From Halomonas sp. GD1P12 (lineage in GTDB: Bacteria; Pseudomonadota; Gammaproteobacteria; Pseudomonadales; Halomonadaceae): a DNA stretch of 64,000 nt. How positions within the stretch are numbered: the stretch's first letter is position 1; every line of letters begins with the position of its first letter. Positions 1 through 10,816 of the stretch are shown here, piece by piece. The stretch lies in the NCBI RefSeq assembly GCF_025725645.1, contig NZ_CP107007.1, positions 1,860,001-1,924,000 on the forward strand, written 5' to 3'. A model generated the notes under the pieces. That model did no database searches and was not told the origin of the DNA. It saw nothing but the letters and a program-made list of their open reading frames with translations. The translations under genes and the position numbers were made by a program.

Positions 1-39
1 GTTTCGTTCGGCATTTGCGTCAAACGTTGTACGCCGCGT

Positions 40-765
40 TCAAAGAAACACGTCGGTGATGATTTTTACCGCAATGGATGCCAGCAGCAGCACGATGAGA
101 TTGTCGAACCACACGTAGGGCAATCGCTTGCCGAGTGCGGCGCCAAGCGGCATGCCCAGTGCAATGACGCCAAAGGCAGCCGCGCTGTAAAGCGTAAGCT
201 CCACGTTTAAAAGCCCCGCAGCCAGCAGCGCGGGAATCTGCGCGACGGTGATCGCGCAGAAAAAAACCGAGATCGAGCCGATAAATACGCGCCGTTCGAG
301 CTGCATGGCGTTCAAGAACGTGATCGAGGCGGGTGCCGACATGCCCGCCGCGCCCTGAAGTACGCCGCCGACCAGACCCACCGGTAAAACGAGCCGCTGC
401 GCCCAGGCCATCGAAAGCGCCATTTTGCGCCGCAGCAGTTTGATTATCAGATAAAGCACGATCGCCCCCGCGACGCCAAGCGACAGGGTATCGTGAGACA
501 GCGCGACGAGCCCCCAGGTGCCGACTACGATGCCAGCACACCCGGCGATCGAGAAGGTGGCCAGAAAGCGCCAGGGCAGCAGATGTCGGCGGTACTGCCA
601 CACCTGAAGCGCGTTGCTGCAAAGGTTGGAGACCACCAGTAGCGCAATCGCCACCCGCACGTTGTAGAGCATGGTGAAGATCGGCACCACGATCACCGGC
701 ACGCCGGAGCCGATCGCTCCCTTGACGACGCCGGCGGCAAGTAGGGTCAAAAACGCAACGATCAC
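40..765 (-). CDS. TauE/SafE (TSUP) family membrane permease
   Basis: This is a 241-residue polytopic inner-membrane protein made almost entirely of hydrophobic segments. The N-terminus carries the glycine-rich pattern typical of the TSUP family (VKGAIGSGVPVIVVPI), and a second, similar half begins near residue 125 (LVGGVLQGAAGMSAP), giving the internal duplication expected of the family. TSUP proteins export or import small anions such as sulfite, sulfonates or organic acids; the substrate cannot be read here. The start is GTG. It lies 30 bases downstream of ppnN on the same strand and may be co-transcribed with it. The family call is firm; the substrate is unknown. Confidence 0.85.
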   Translation of the reverse strand: MIVAFLTLLAAGVVKGAIGSGVPVIVVPIFTMLYNVRVAIALLVVSNLCSNALQVWQYRRHLLPWRFLATFSIAGCAGIVVGTWGLVALSHDTLSLGVAGAIVLYLIIKLLRRKMALSMAWAQRLVLPVGLVGGVLQGAAGMSAPASITFLNAMQLERRVFIGSISVFFCAITVAQIPALLAAGLLNVELTLYSAAAFGVIALGMPLGAALGKRLPYVWFDNLIVLLLASIAVKIITDVFL

Positions 766-795
766 GCCTTCATCTCTGGATGAGTCGGTAAAAGC

Positions 796-2181
796 TCACT
801 TCTTGAGCACGTAGCAGGGCGTATAGGGCTGGCCGTCGAGCTTCATGCGCCCCTGGGCGACGAAGGAGCTCAAGAGCTCGTCCAGGCGCGTCATCAGTTC
901 CGGCTCGGCGGAGAGCTCGAAGGGCCCATACGCCTTGATCGCGCGAATGCCCGGCTCTTTTACGTTGCCGGCGACGATACCGGAAAACGCCCGGCGCAGG
1001 TTGGCGGCAAGCTCGTGAGTCGGCTGATGGCGGTGAAGCGCGAGGCTTTTCATCGCTTCGTGGGTCGGCTCGAAGGTCGCCTGGAACTCACGGGCGATGT
1101 TGAGGCGCCAGTTGTAGTAGAACGCGTCCTGGTGCTCGCGGCGAAAGTGCGTAACCGTGTCGATGCCTTCGCGCATGCGCCGTGCGACCGCCACCGCATC
1201 GCCGGTGATGATGGTGTAGTAGCGGCGAATCTCCTCACCCAGGGTGTAGACCAGAAACTCGTCGATCTTCTCGAAGTAGGCAGCGGAATCCGCGGGGCCG
1301 GTAAAGATGAGGGGGAAGGGCATGGTGGCGTTGTTGGGGTGGAGCAAAATGCCGAGGAGGTACAAAATCTCCTCAGCGGTACCCACCCCGCCGGGGAACA
1401 CGATGATGCCATGGCCCAGGCGCACGAAGGCCTCGAGGCGTTTTTCGATGTCCGGCATCACCACCAGCTCGTTGACGATCGGGTTCGGCGCTTCGGCGGC
1501 GATGATGCCCGGCTCGGAAATCCCGAGATAGCGCCCGCCCTTGCGCCGCTGCTTGGCGTGGGCCACGTTGGCGCCTTTCATCGGGCCCTTCATGGCGCCC
1601 GGGCCGCAGCCGGTGCAGATGTCCATTTCGCGCAGGCCCAGCTGATAGCCCACGTCCTTGGAGTAGTCGTACTCCTGGCGTGAGATCGAGTGGCCGCCCC
1701 AGCACACCACCAGGCTCGGGTCGAGGCCGGGCTTTAACGTGCCCGCCTTGCGCAGAATATGAAACACCGCGTTGGTCGTACCTTCACCGGTGGTCAGATC
1801 GAAGCGATTGTGCTGCTGGATCTCGTTATAGACGTAAACGATATCGCGAAGAATCGACGAGAGATGCTCGCGAATACCGCGAATCATGTGGCCGTCGACG
1901 AAGGCTTCCGCCGGGGCGTTGGTCAGTTTCAAGCGAATACCACGATCCTGCTGGAGCACCTCGATGTCGAAATCCTTGTAGGCTTCGAGAATCGCGAGGC
2001 TATCATCGGAGGGGTTGCCGCAGTTGAGCACCGCCAGCGCGCAGCGGCGCAAAAGGTCGTGCAGACCGGTTTGCGAGGTGCTCTGCAGCCGGTTGACCTC
2101 CTGCTGCGAGAGTACTTCGAGGCTGCCCTCCGGCGAGATGATGCTGGAAATGGTCGGGCGAGGTGACAGAACTTCATTCAT
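796..2181 (-). CDS. ppnN: Pyrimidine/purine nucleotide 5'-monophosphate nucleosidase PpnN (LOG family)
   Basis: A 461-residue cytoplasmic enzyme predicted to hydrolyse nucleoside 5'-monophosphates to a base and ribose 5-phosphate in nucleotide salvage. The Rossmann-like LOG core is obvious: VCWGGHSI, then CTGCGPGAMKGPMKGA, then the hallmark PGGVGTAEE. The C-terminal block AFSGIVAGNVKEPGIRAI matches E. coli PpnN (YgdH), whose activity is controlled by (p)ppGpp; that regulation is family knowledge, not visible here. The frame opens 17 codons further upstream, but the ATG of MNEVLSP fits the family length of about 454 residues better. The TSUP permease gene follows closely on the same strand. 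Confidence 0.93.
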   Translation of the reverse strand: MNEVLSPRPTISSIISPEGSLEVLSQQEVNRLQSTSQTGLHDLLRRCALAVLNCGNPSDDSLAILEAYKDFDIEVLQQDRGIRLKLTNAPAEAFVDGHMIRGIREHLSSILRDIVYVYNEIQQHNRFDLTTGEGTTNAVFHILRKAGTLKPGLDPSLVVCWGGHSISRQEYDYSKDVGYQLGLREMDICTGCGPGAMKGPMKGANVAHAKQRRKGGRYLGISEPGIIAAEAPNPIVNELVVMPDIEKRLEAFVRLGHGIIVFPGGVGTAEEILYLLGILLHPNNATMPFPLIFTGPADSAAYFEKIDEFLVYTLGEEIRRYYTIITGDAVAVARRMREGIDTVTHFRREHQDAFYYNWRLNIAREFQATFEPTHEAMKSLALHRHQPTHELAANLRRAFSGIVAGNVKEPGIRAIKAYGPFELSAEPELMTRLDELLSSFVAQGRMKLDGQPYTPCYVLKK

Positions 2182-2343
2182 GCGTGAGACGGTCTCTATG
2201 TAATTGATCGCGGTTGATTTCCATACTATCACGCAAGCATCGGGGCTGGCGCAAGGCCGCCTTCACTTGCCGGTTATGCTAACCTTACGCGTTTGGGTGG
2301 CCGGGTTGCGTCACCTGACGACTCTTTTGCCATGGCGCTTCTC

Positions 2344-3234
2344 ATGTTCAATGCCCACTACTTTCGAACGTTCATCACTTTGGTGGAAACCGGCAGCTTC
2401 ACGCGCACCGCAAAGCGCCTGGAAATGACCCAGCCGGGTGTCAGTCAGCACATTCGAAAGCTCGAAGGGTATCTGGATAAAACGCTGATCGAGCGTAAGG
2501 GCAAGAGCTTCACGCTGACCGAGTCCGGGCGTCGCGCCTACGACTACGCGCTCAAGCTCTTTGCCGAGCATGAGCAGTTTCGACACGCCCTGGATGATGA
2601 TTTGATCGATAGCGGCGAGTGCCGTATTGCATCACCCGGAAGCGTAGGGCTCATGCTCTACCCGTTCATTCTGGGTCAGCAGCAGATGCACCCCAACCTG
2701 ACGGTGAGCTACAGCTTCGCCTTCAACCACGAGATCGTCGGGGATGTGATCAATGGGCGCTACGATATCGGTATCGCCACCGAACAGGTCAAAAGTGCGG
2801 AGCTCTCCTGCACCGTTTGGCATACCGAGCCGCTTTGCCTGGTCGTACCGGCGGACTTCGCTGGATCTACGCTTGCCGAGTTGATGGGCCTGGGCTTCAT
2901 CAACTACTACGACGGCATCAACCACGCCAACCACCTGCTGCGCGCCAACTATCCCGACGAATTTCGCTCGATGAGCCACTTCCGCCATCAAGGATTTACC
3001 AACGAGGTGAGCATGGTGCTCGACGCCGTGGCCCGGGGGCTGGGGTTTACCGTGGTGTCGCGGCTGGTGCTCGAAACCTCGCCCTGGCAGCGTCAGGTAC
3101 GGGCGCTTTCGCTTCCGGTCGGTGTCGACGAGGTGCTCTACGTACTGACACGGCGCGACGCCACCCCGCCCAAGCGCTATCAAAAGCTGCTCGACGGCTT
3201 CAAGGCGCAGCGGCTTCAGGAAACCGCTCAGTAA
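2344..3234 (+). CDS. LysR-family transcriptional regulator
   Basis: A regulator of about 296 residues. The N-terminal winged helix-turn-helix is clear (FITLVETGSFTRTAKRLEM, then TQPGVSQHIRKLEGYL), followed by a linker helix and a LysR substrate-binding domain (for example the GRYDIGIATEQV segment). The frame is open from a TTG at 2293, but the ATG at 2344 places the helix-turn-helix at the usual distance from the N-terminus; an ATG at 2332 is also possible and no start has a convincing ribosome binding site. The effector and targets are unknown. The divergent neighbour is ppnN, so it may regulate the ppnN/TSUP pair. Its stop codon lies within the first unit of a 15-bp tandem repeat. Confidence 0.88.
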   Translation: MFNAHYFRTFITLVETGSFTRTAKRLEMTQPGVSQHIRKLEGYLDKTLIERKGKSFTLTESGRRAYDYALKLFAEHEQFRHALDDDLIDSGECRIASPGSVGLMLYPFILGQQQMHPNLTVSYSFAFNHEIVGDVINGRYDIGIATEQVKSAELSCTVWHTEPLCLVVPADFAGSTLAELMGLGFINYYDGINHANHLLRANYPDEFRSMSHFRHQGFTNEVSMVLDAVARGLGFTVVSRLVLETSPWQRQVRALSLPVGVDEVLYVLTRRDATPPKRYQKLLDGFKAQRLQETAQ

Positions 3235-3322
3235 CGAAGACATAAGTAACGAAGGCATAAGTAACGCAGGCATAAGTAACGAAAGCGTAGGCAACGAAAC
3301 GCATAAGTATCGAAACGTATAA
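3231..3322. repeat. Six imperfect 15-16 bp tandem repeats at a stop codon
   Basis: The unit GTAACGAAGGCATAA recurs at 3231, 3246, 3261, 3276, 3291 and 3307, with growing divergence and 16-bp length in the last two. The first unit contains the TAA stop of the LysR gene, and the array runs up to the gcvP terminator hairpin. Each of the first three units contains a plus-strand TAA. No coding role is apparent. Confidence 0.9.
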
Positions 3323-3355
3323 AAAAGCCCCGCCGCGATGCGCGCGGCGGGGCTT
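3323..3355 (-). terminator. Rho-independent terminator of gcvHP
   Basis: A perfect 13-bp stem (3325-3337 with 3343-3355) with a 5-base loop. Read on the minus strand it is followed by a run of T, as expected for transcripts leaving gcvP. The stem may also slow plus-strand transcripts from the LysR gene, but there is no T tract on that side. Confidence 0.9.
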
Positions 3356-3377
3356 GTCGTGCCAAAAGACGAGGGGG

Positions 3378-6275
<2,898 letters not shown>

Positions 6276-6320
6276 GAGAAAATTCCGGACGTGATGGAAA
6301 AACCGTGCAGGGTAAAACGC

Positions 6321-6344
6321 AGGCGCCTGCCAGGGCAGGCGCCT
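6321..6344 (-). other. Strong hairpin between gcvH and gcvP
   Basis: An 11-bp GC-rich stem (6321-6331 with 6334-6344) with a minimal loop lies in the 74-base gcvH-gcvP spacer. On the transcribed minus strand it is followed after two bases by TTTT, so it could partly terminate or stabilise the upstream gcvH message and set the H:P protein ratio. That role is inference. Confidence 0.6.
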
Positions 6345-6349
6345 CAAGC

Positions 6350-6736
6350 TCACTCGTCGGCGAGTGTGGCTTGGTAGGCATCGGCGTCGAGCAGGCCGTC
6401 AAGGCCGGTATCGTCGAGACGCACTTTCATGATCCAGCCGCCTTCGTAGGGCGCTTCGTTGACGGTTTCCGGCGCATCGTCGAGCGCTTCGTTGACTTCG
6501 ACCACTTCGCCGTTGACCGGCGCGTAGAGATCCGAGGCCGCCTTGACCGACTCGATGACGCCGAACTCGTCGCCCTTGCTCAGGGTTTGGCCGACGTCAG
6601 GAAGCTCGACGAACACCACGTCGCCCAGCGCCTTTTGAGCGTGATCGGTAATGCCGACGGTAACGGTACCGTCTTCGTTATCGAGCACCCATTCGTGGCT
6701 TTTGGCGTAGCGAAGGTTGGAAGGCAAGTTGCTCAT
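6350..6736 (-). CDS. gcvH: Glycine cleavage system H protein
   Basis: A 128-residue lipoyl carrier protein that shuttles the aminomethyl intermediate between GcvP and GcvT. The lipoylation site is visible as ESVKAASD with Lys65. The flanking beta-hammerhead blocks are typical ([26 protein letters not shown] and the acidic [12 protein letters not shown]). Length is normal for the family. A ribosome binding site AGGGA lies 7 bases before the ATG. It is the first gene of the gcvH-gcvP unit. A hyphenated palindrome about 90-140 bases upstream may belong to its leader or operator. Confidence 0.97.
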   Translation of the reverse strand: MSNLPSNLRYAKSHEWVLDNEDGTVTVGITDHAQKALGDVVFVELPDVGQTLSKGDEFGVIESVKAASDLYAPVNGEVVEVNEALDDAPETVNEAPYEGGWIMKVRLDDTGLDGLLDADAYQATLADE

Positions 6737-7165
6737 GTCGTTTCCCTATTGAACGGTTGTCTGAACCACCATGGTAGCGCCTGGCCGGGGGGCTTGGCGA
6801 GCCTCTCGCCGGGCGTCGATGATGGACGCTATGGTACCGTGTTTCTGATAGGAAACAAATTTCCATAGCGCGATCGGGTATAAGAAAATAGCCTTGTGAA
6901 AGCGCCCGATCATTTGCAGCAGTGCGTGAAATCAATCGCTTGGCGAGGTTTTGCAAGCTAAAACGCGTAAAGCGCATGGCGGGCGATAGGGGTAATGGTG
7001 TAAAACGGGGAAATCGAGCGCCGAATGGGGACGGGGCCTGGGCCTGGTCGCGCTCGGCGTTCAGTCAACGCTTTGCCACCGTATAGAGCAGGGTGAGCCG
7101 AACATAAAAAATCAGCCATAACAAAAAGCATCCAGCGGATGCTTCAAGGGATAAGGAGTAATGTC
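6737..7165. other. Divergent intergenic region between gcvH and the AGCS symporter
   Basis: This 429-base gap separates two divergent units and must hold both promoters. The clearest element is a nested inverted repeat at 6828-6869. I looked for the two-aptamer glycine riboswitch often placed before gcv genes and saw no convincing core on either strand. No credible small ORF was found. Confidence 0.6.
6828..6869. promoter_or_regulatory. Nested inverted repeat upstream of gcvH
   Basis: The outer arms GCTATGG (6828-6834) and CCATAGC (6863-6869) enclose inner arms GTTTC (6841-6845) and GAAAC (6852-6856), with 6-base internal spacers on each side. As RNA this folds as a 7-bp stem, symmetric internal loop, 5-bp stem and 6-base loop on either strand. 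It may be an operator or part of the gcvH 5' leader; no protein can be assigned. Confidence 0.5.
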
Positions 7166-8566
7166 GTGGAGACTTTAACCAGTCTGGTAGGCGCCGTGAA
7201 CGGCGTCGTGTGGGGGCCTTTGATGCTCATCCTGTTGCTCGGGGTGGGGATCTATCTTCAGGTGGGCTTGAAGTTGATGCCGGTGCGAAAGCTCGGCACG
7301 GGTTTCAAGCTGTTGTGGCAGGGGCGCGACCCGAAACGGGTGAAGGGCGTCGAGCATAAAACCGACGACGGCGAGATTTCGCCGTTCAACGCGCTGATGA
7401 CCGCGCTTTCCGCCACCGTCGGTACGGGGAATATCGCCGGTGTGGCCACGGCGATTGCCCTGGGTGGGCCGGGGGCGGTGTTCTGGATGTGGATCACTGC
7501 GCTGGTTGGCATGGCGACCAAGTTCGCCGAGGCAGTGCTCGCCGTGCGCTATCGTGAAACCGATAGCAACGGCCACCACGTGGGCGGGCCGATGTTCTAC
7601 ATCAAGAACGGCCTGGGCCGAAAGTGGCTGTGGCTCGGCGTACTGTTCGCCTTTTTCGGCGCGGTCGCTGCCTTCGGCATCGGCAATACCGTTCAGGCCA
7701 ACTCCGTGGCCGATGCCATGGATGCGACCTTTGGCGTGCCGCACTGGCTGACCGGCCTCGTGATCATGGTACTCACCGGCGCGGTCATTCTGGGCGGTAT
7801 CAAGCGGATCGCCAACGTGGCGGGCAAGCTGGTACCGATCATGGGCATCGCCTACGTGCTGGCAGGGCTTGCGGTTCTGGTGGTCAACGCCGACCAGCTC
7901 GGTGAAGCGTTCGGGCTGATCTTCTACTACGCCTTCAACCCGGCGGCGGCCGCTGGCGGCTTCGCCGGTGCGGCGGTCATGGCGGCGATTCGTTTCGGTG
8001 TGGCGCGCGGTATCTTCTCCAACGAAGCGGGTCTTGGCAGCGCGCCGATCGCTCACGCCGCGGCGCAAACCAAAAATCCGGTGCGCCAGGGTCTAATCGC
8101 GATGCTGGGCACCTTCATCGACACGCTTGTCGTGTGCACCATTACCGCGCTGGTCATTCTGACCTCCACGGTTTGGCTCGAAGGTGAGGAGGGCGCCTCG
8201 CTGACCGCGCTCTCCTTCGATGCGGCGCTGCCCGGCTGGGGCAATCAGATCGTGGCCGTCGCGCTTGCGATCTTCGCCTTTACCACCATCCTGGGCTGGT
8301 CGTTCTATGGCGAGAAGTGCTTTCAGTTTCTGTTCGGCACGCGCTCGATCATGCTTTACCGCGTGCTGTTCGTGCTGGCGCTGCCGCTGGGTGCCATGGC
8401 TCAGCTGGGGTTCATCTGGCTGATGGCGGATACGTTCAACGCGCTGATGGCGATTCCCAACCTGATCGCGCTGGCGCTACTGTCGCCGGTGGTGTTCAAG
8501 CTTGCGCGCGACTACTTCGCCGGCAAGGACGTGCTCCCCGGCGAAGCGCTGGATCACGACAAGTAA
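7166..8566 (+). CDS. Alanine/glycine:cation symporter (AGCS family)
   Basis: A 466-residue sodium-coupled amino acid symporter of the inner membrane with about ten hydrophobic segments. Family blocks are clear: SATVGTGNIAGVATAIALGGPGAVFWMW near the N-terminus and SNEAGLGSAPIAHAAAQ in the middle. A GTG start at 7166 is chosen because AAGGAG lies 8 bases upstream (7153-7158) and the protein then begins VETLTSLVG; the ATG at 7139 has no ribosome binding site. Its position between gcvHP and gcvT suggests glycine (and/or alanine) uptake feeding the cleavage system, which is inference. A terminator follows at 8590. Confidence 0.93.
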   Translation: METLTSLVGAVNGVVWGPLMLILLLGVGIYLQVGLKLMPVRKLGTGFKLLWQGRDPKRVKGVEHKTDDGEISPFNALMTALSATVGTGNIAGVATAIALGGPGAVFWMWITALVGMATKFAEAVLAVRYRETDSNGHHVGGPMFYIKNGLGRKWLWLGVLFAFFGAVAAFGIGNTVQANSVADAMDATFGVPHWLTGLVIMVLTGAVILGGIKRIANVAGKLVPIMGIAYVLAGLAVLVVNADQLGEAFGLIFYYAFNPAAAAGGFAGAAVMAAIRFGVARGIFSNEAGLGSAPIAHAAAQTKNPVRQGLIAMLGTFIDTLVVCTITALVILTSTVWLEGEEGASLTALSFDAALPGWGNQIVAVALAIFAFTTILGWSFYGEKCFQFLFGTRSIMLYRVLFVLALPLGAMAQLGFIWLMADTFNALMAIPNLIALALLSPVVFKLARDYFAGKDVLPGEALDHDK

Positions 8567-8589
8567 GCATGAGCGCAACACGTTGACTC

Positions 8590-8623
8590 GAGCCGGGGGC
8601 GAATCACGCTTCCCGGCTCTTTT
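8590..8623 (+). terminator. Rho-independent terminator after the AGCS symporter
   Basis: An 8-bp stem GAGCCGGG/CCCGGCTC with a 14-base loop followed by TTTT. It separates the symporter from gcvT, which therefore probably has its own promoter or depends on read-through. Confidence 0.8.
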
Positions 8624-8668
8624 GATGTCGATGAAAAGATATCGAAGATCAGATATTGAGGAACGAGC

Positions 8669-9781
8669 ATGACCGAACTCAAGAAAACCCCGCTACACGC
8701 GCTGCACGAGTCGCTGGGCGCCAAAATGGTGCCCTTCGCCGGCTATGAGATGCCGGTGCAGTACCCGCTCGGCGTCAAGAAAGAGCACGAGCATACCCGC
8801 CGTCAATGCGGGCTGTTCGATGTTTCCCACATGGGCCAGATCGCGGTGTCCGGCCCGGACGTTGCAAAGGCGCTTGAATCGCTGATTCCCGCCGACCTCG
8901 TGGGCCTGTCGAAAGATCATCAGCGCTACGGGCTGTTCATCGGCACCGAGGGCGGCATCATCGACGATCTGATGCTGGTCAACGCCGGTGATCATTTCTA
9001 TCTGGTGGTGAACGCGGCGTGCAAGGATCAGGATTTGGCGCACCTGCGCGCCACGTTGGGCAACACCCACGATATCGAGGTGTTGGAGCGCGGCCTTCTG
9101 GCGCTGCAGGGCCCGGAGGCTGTTAACGTCATGCAGCGTCTCTGCCCGGATGCGTGCGCGCTGACCTTCATGCAGCATGGGCGTTTCAACGTGGCCGGCT
9201 TTGACGTGTGGGTCAGCCGCAGTGGCTATACCGGTGAGGATGGCTTCGAGATCTCGGTAGCCGAGCCGGACTGTGAGCCGTTCGCTAAAGCACTCTTGAG
9301 CGAGCCGGAGGTGGAAATGATCGGCCTGGGCGCGCGGGACTCGTTGCGCCTGGAAGCTGGGCTCTGCCTTTACGGTCACGATATGGACATGCAGACCACG
9401 CCCATCGAGGCCGGCCTGATCTGGGCGATCGGCAAGCCCCGCCGCCACGGCGGCGAACGCGCAGGCGGCTTTCCTGGCGCCGACGTGGTGCTTCACCAGA
9501 TCGATGCGAAGGATCATACGCGCAAGCGGGTGGGTCTGGTCGCCGATGGCCGGGCACCGGTACGCGAAGGCGCGCGCCTGGTCGATGAGCAGGGTGACGA
9601 GGTTGGGGTGGTCACGTCCGGCGGTTTTGGGCCAAGTGTTGGCAAGCCGATCGCCATGGGGTACGTGGCCCGCGAATTCGAAGCGGTGGAGACGGTGGTC
9701 TACGCCGAAGTGCGTGGAAAGAGGCTGCCGATGACCGTGGTTAAAACGCCGTTCGTTGCTCCGGGGTACTATCGCGGCTAG
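8669..9781 (+). CDS. gcvT: Glycine cleavage system aminomethyltransferase (T-protein)
   Basis: A 370-residue tetrahydrofolate-dependent aminomethyltransferase that releases ammonia from aminomethyl-lipoyl GcvH and makes 5,10-methylene-THF. Typical blocks are FAGYEMPVQYPLGVKKEHEHTR, GLFDVSHMGQ, the folate-site region SGYTGEDGFEI and the C-terminal KPIAMGYV. GAGGAA lies 7 bases before the ATG. It is separate from gcvHP, which sits on the opposite strand beyond the symporter, although all three enzymes act as one complex. Downstream use of methylene-THF could involve FolD, encoded at 20.9 kb. A terminator follows at 9800. Confidence 0.97.
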   Translation: MTELKKTPLHALHESLGAKMVPFAGYEMPVQYPLGVKKEHEHTRRQCGLFDVSHMGQIAVSGPDVAKALESLIPADLVGLSKDHQRYGLFIGTEGGIIDDLMLVNAGDHFYLVVNAACKDQDLAHLRATLGNTHDIEVLERGLLALQGPEAVNVMQRLCPDACALTFMQHGRFNVAGFDVWVSRSGYTGEDGFEISVAEPDCEPFAKALLSEPEVEMIGLGARDSLRLEAGLCLYGHDMDMQTTPIEAGLIWAIGKPRRHGGERAGGFPGADVVLHQIDAKDHTRKRVGLVADGRAPVREGARLVDEQGDEVGVVTSGGFGPSVGKPIAMGYVAREFEAVETVVYAEVRGKRLPMTVVKTPFVAPGYYRG

Positions 9782-9799
9782 GCCTACGTTCTGACCGAG

Positions 9800-9827
9800 A
9801 AGCCCCGGCGATGGCCGGGGCTTTTTT
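9800..9827 (+). terminator. Rho-independent terminator of gcvT
   Basis: A perfect 10-bp stem AAGCCCCGGC/GCCGGGGCTT with the tetraloop GATG, followed by six T. Confidence 0.93.
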
Positions 9828-9853
9828 GTAGCTGTCCGTAACGCGTTGGGGCG

Positions 9854-10816
9854 CTAGCGAAGCACCCGGCGCGGGTCGATCGGCTGGCCACCCAGGCGCA
9901 AATCAAACAGCAGGTCATAACGCTGGGTGGCGTTACTCTGACCGACTTCGCAAAGCGGCTCGCCGGCGCTGACGTTCTGGCCGGTGCTGACCAGGATGTT
10001 GTCACACAGCGCGTAGACGCTTTGCAGGTTATCGGCGTGATGCACGATCACGACTTCACCCAGCTGGCGCATACCATCGGCGAAACGCACTTCACCCGGA
10101 GCCACCGCCTGGGCCCGCGCGCCCGCTTGAGTCGCCAGCAGCATCGGTTGAAGCGTGCCTCGGCTGTCGGTGCCGAAGCGGCGCACGATGCGGTAATCCT
10201 CCAGCGGCCAGGGCCAGTTGCGCGCCGACGACGGGACGCTGGCGCTCGGCGTGGGGGCCGGGCGGCTGGCGCTACTCGAGGCGTTGGAGGAGGCTGCTCG
10301 TGCGGCGGATGCGCCACTCAGCGGTACGCTAATGACCTGGCCCACACGCAGCGCGGTGGGTGAGGTGCCCGAGTTGGCACTTTGAATGCGCCCCGCCGTG
10401 GTGTTGAAGTGGCGCGCGACTTTGGAAAACGTATCGCCCGGGCGGATCTGGTAGCGATAGGGCCCGCCGGACGGGGCGCGCTCCTGTTGAGTAGGAATCA
10501 AAAGGCGTTGCCCCACCGCCAGGCCTCTGGCATTGACCCCGGGGTTAAACCGCTCCAGGCGCTCCAGCGGTACGCCCGCGCGGTTGGCAAGCTCACCCAG
10601 CGTATCGCCGCGGCGTACCTCGACCCACTGACCGTTAATGGCGCTAGCGCCGCTGGCGCTGCTGCCCACGCTAACCCGCTGACCCGACGAGGGTGACGAG
10701 CCCGCGCACCCGCCAAGAACGCCGGCCAGCAGGCAAACACCAATCCAAAGCGTTAGGCGTGATCGCTGAGCGTTTCCAGCAGCGCGTCTTTTTCCTGCCA
10801 GAGTGAGTTGATCCAT
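9854..10816 (-). CDS. LysM lipoprotein with degenerate LytM (M23) domain, NlpD-like
   Basis: A 320-residue predicted lipoprotein. From MDQLTLAGKRRAAG a basic n-region leads into a hydrophobic stretch ending in a lipobox (LLAGVLGGC). Two LysM peptidoglycan-binding modules follow (WVEVRRGDTLGELANRAG and YRYQIRPGDTFSKVARHF), then a Ser/Ala/Pro-rich linker and a C-terminal LytM/M23 domain. The zinc ligands of active M23 peptidases are absent: the HxxxD region reads TLQPMLLATQ and the final HxH reads LLFDLR. Such domains activate cell-wall amidases in NlpD and EnvC, so an activator role in septal cleavage is inferred. The start overlaps the upstream acyltransferase gene by 64 bases. Confidence 0.88.
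   Translation of the reverse strand: MDQLTLAGKRRAAGNAQRSRLTLWIGVCLLAGVLGGCAGSSPSSGQRVSVGSSASGASAINGQWVEVRRGDTLGELANRAGVPLERLERFNPGVNARGLAVGQRLLIPTQQERAPSGGPYRYQIRPGDTFSKVARHFNTTAGRIQSANSGTSPTALRVGQVISVPLSGASAARAASSNASSSASRPAPTPSASVPSSARNWPWPLEDYRIVRRFGTDSRGTLQPMLLATQAGARAQAVAPGEVRFADGMRQLGEVVIVHHADNLQSVYALCDNILVSTGQNVSAGEPLCEVGQSNATQRYDLLFDLRLGGQPIDPRRVLR

Noticed and set aside
6737..7165. Possible glycine riboswitch between gcvH and the symporter
   Set aside because: I looked for the conserved glycine aptamer core on both strands and found no convincing match; only a nested inverted repeat is present.
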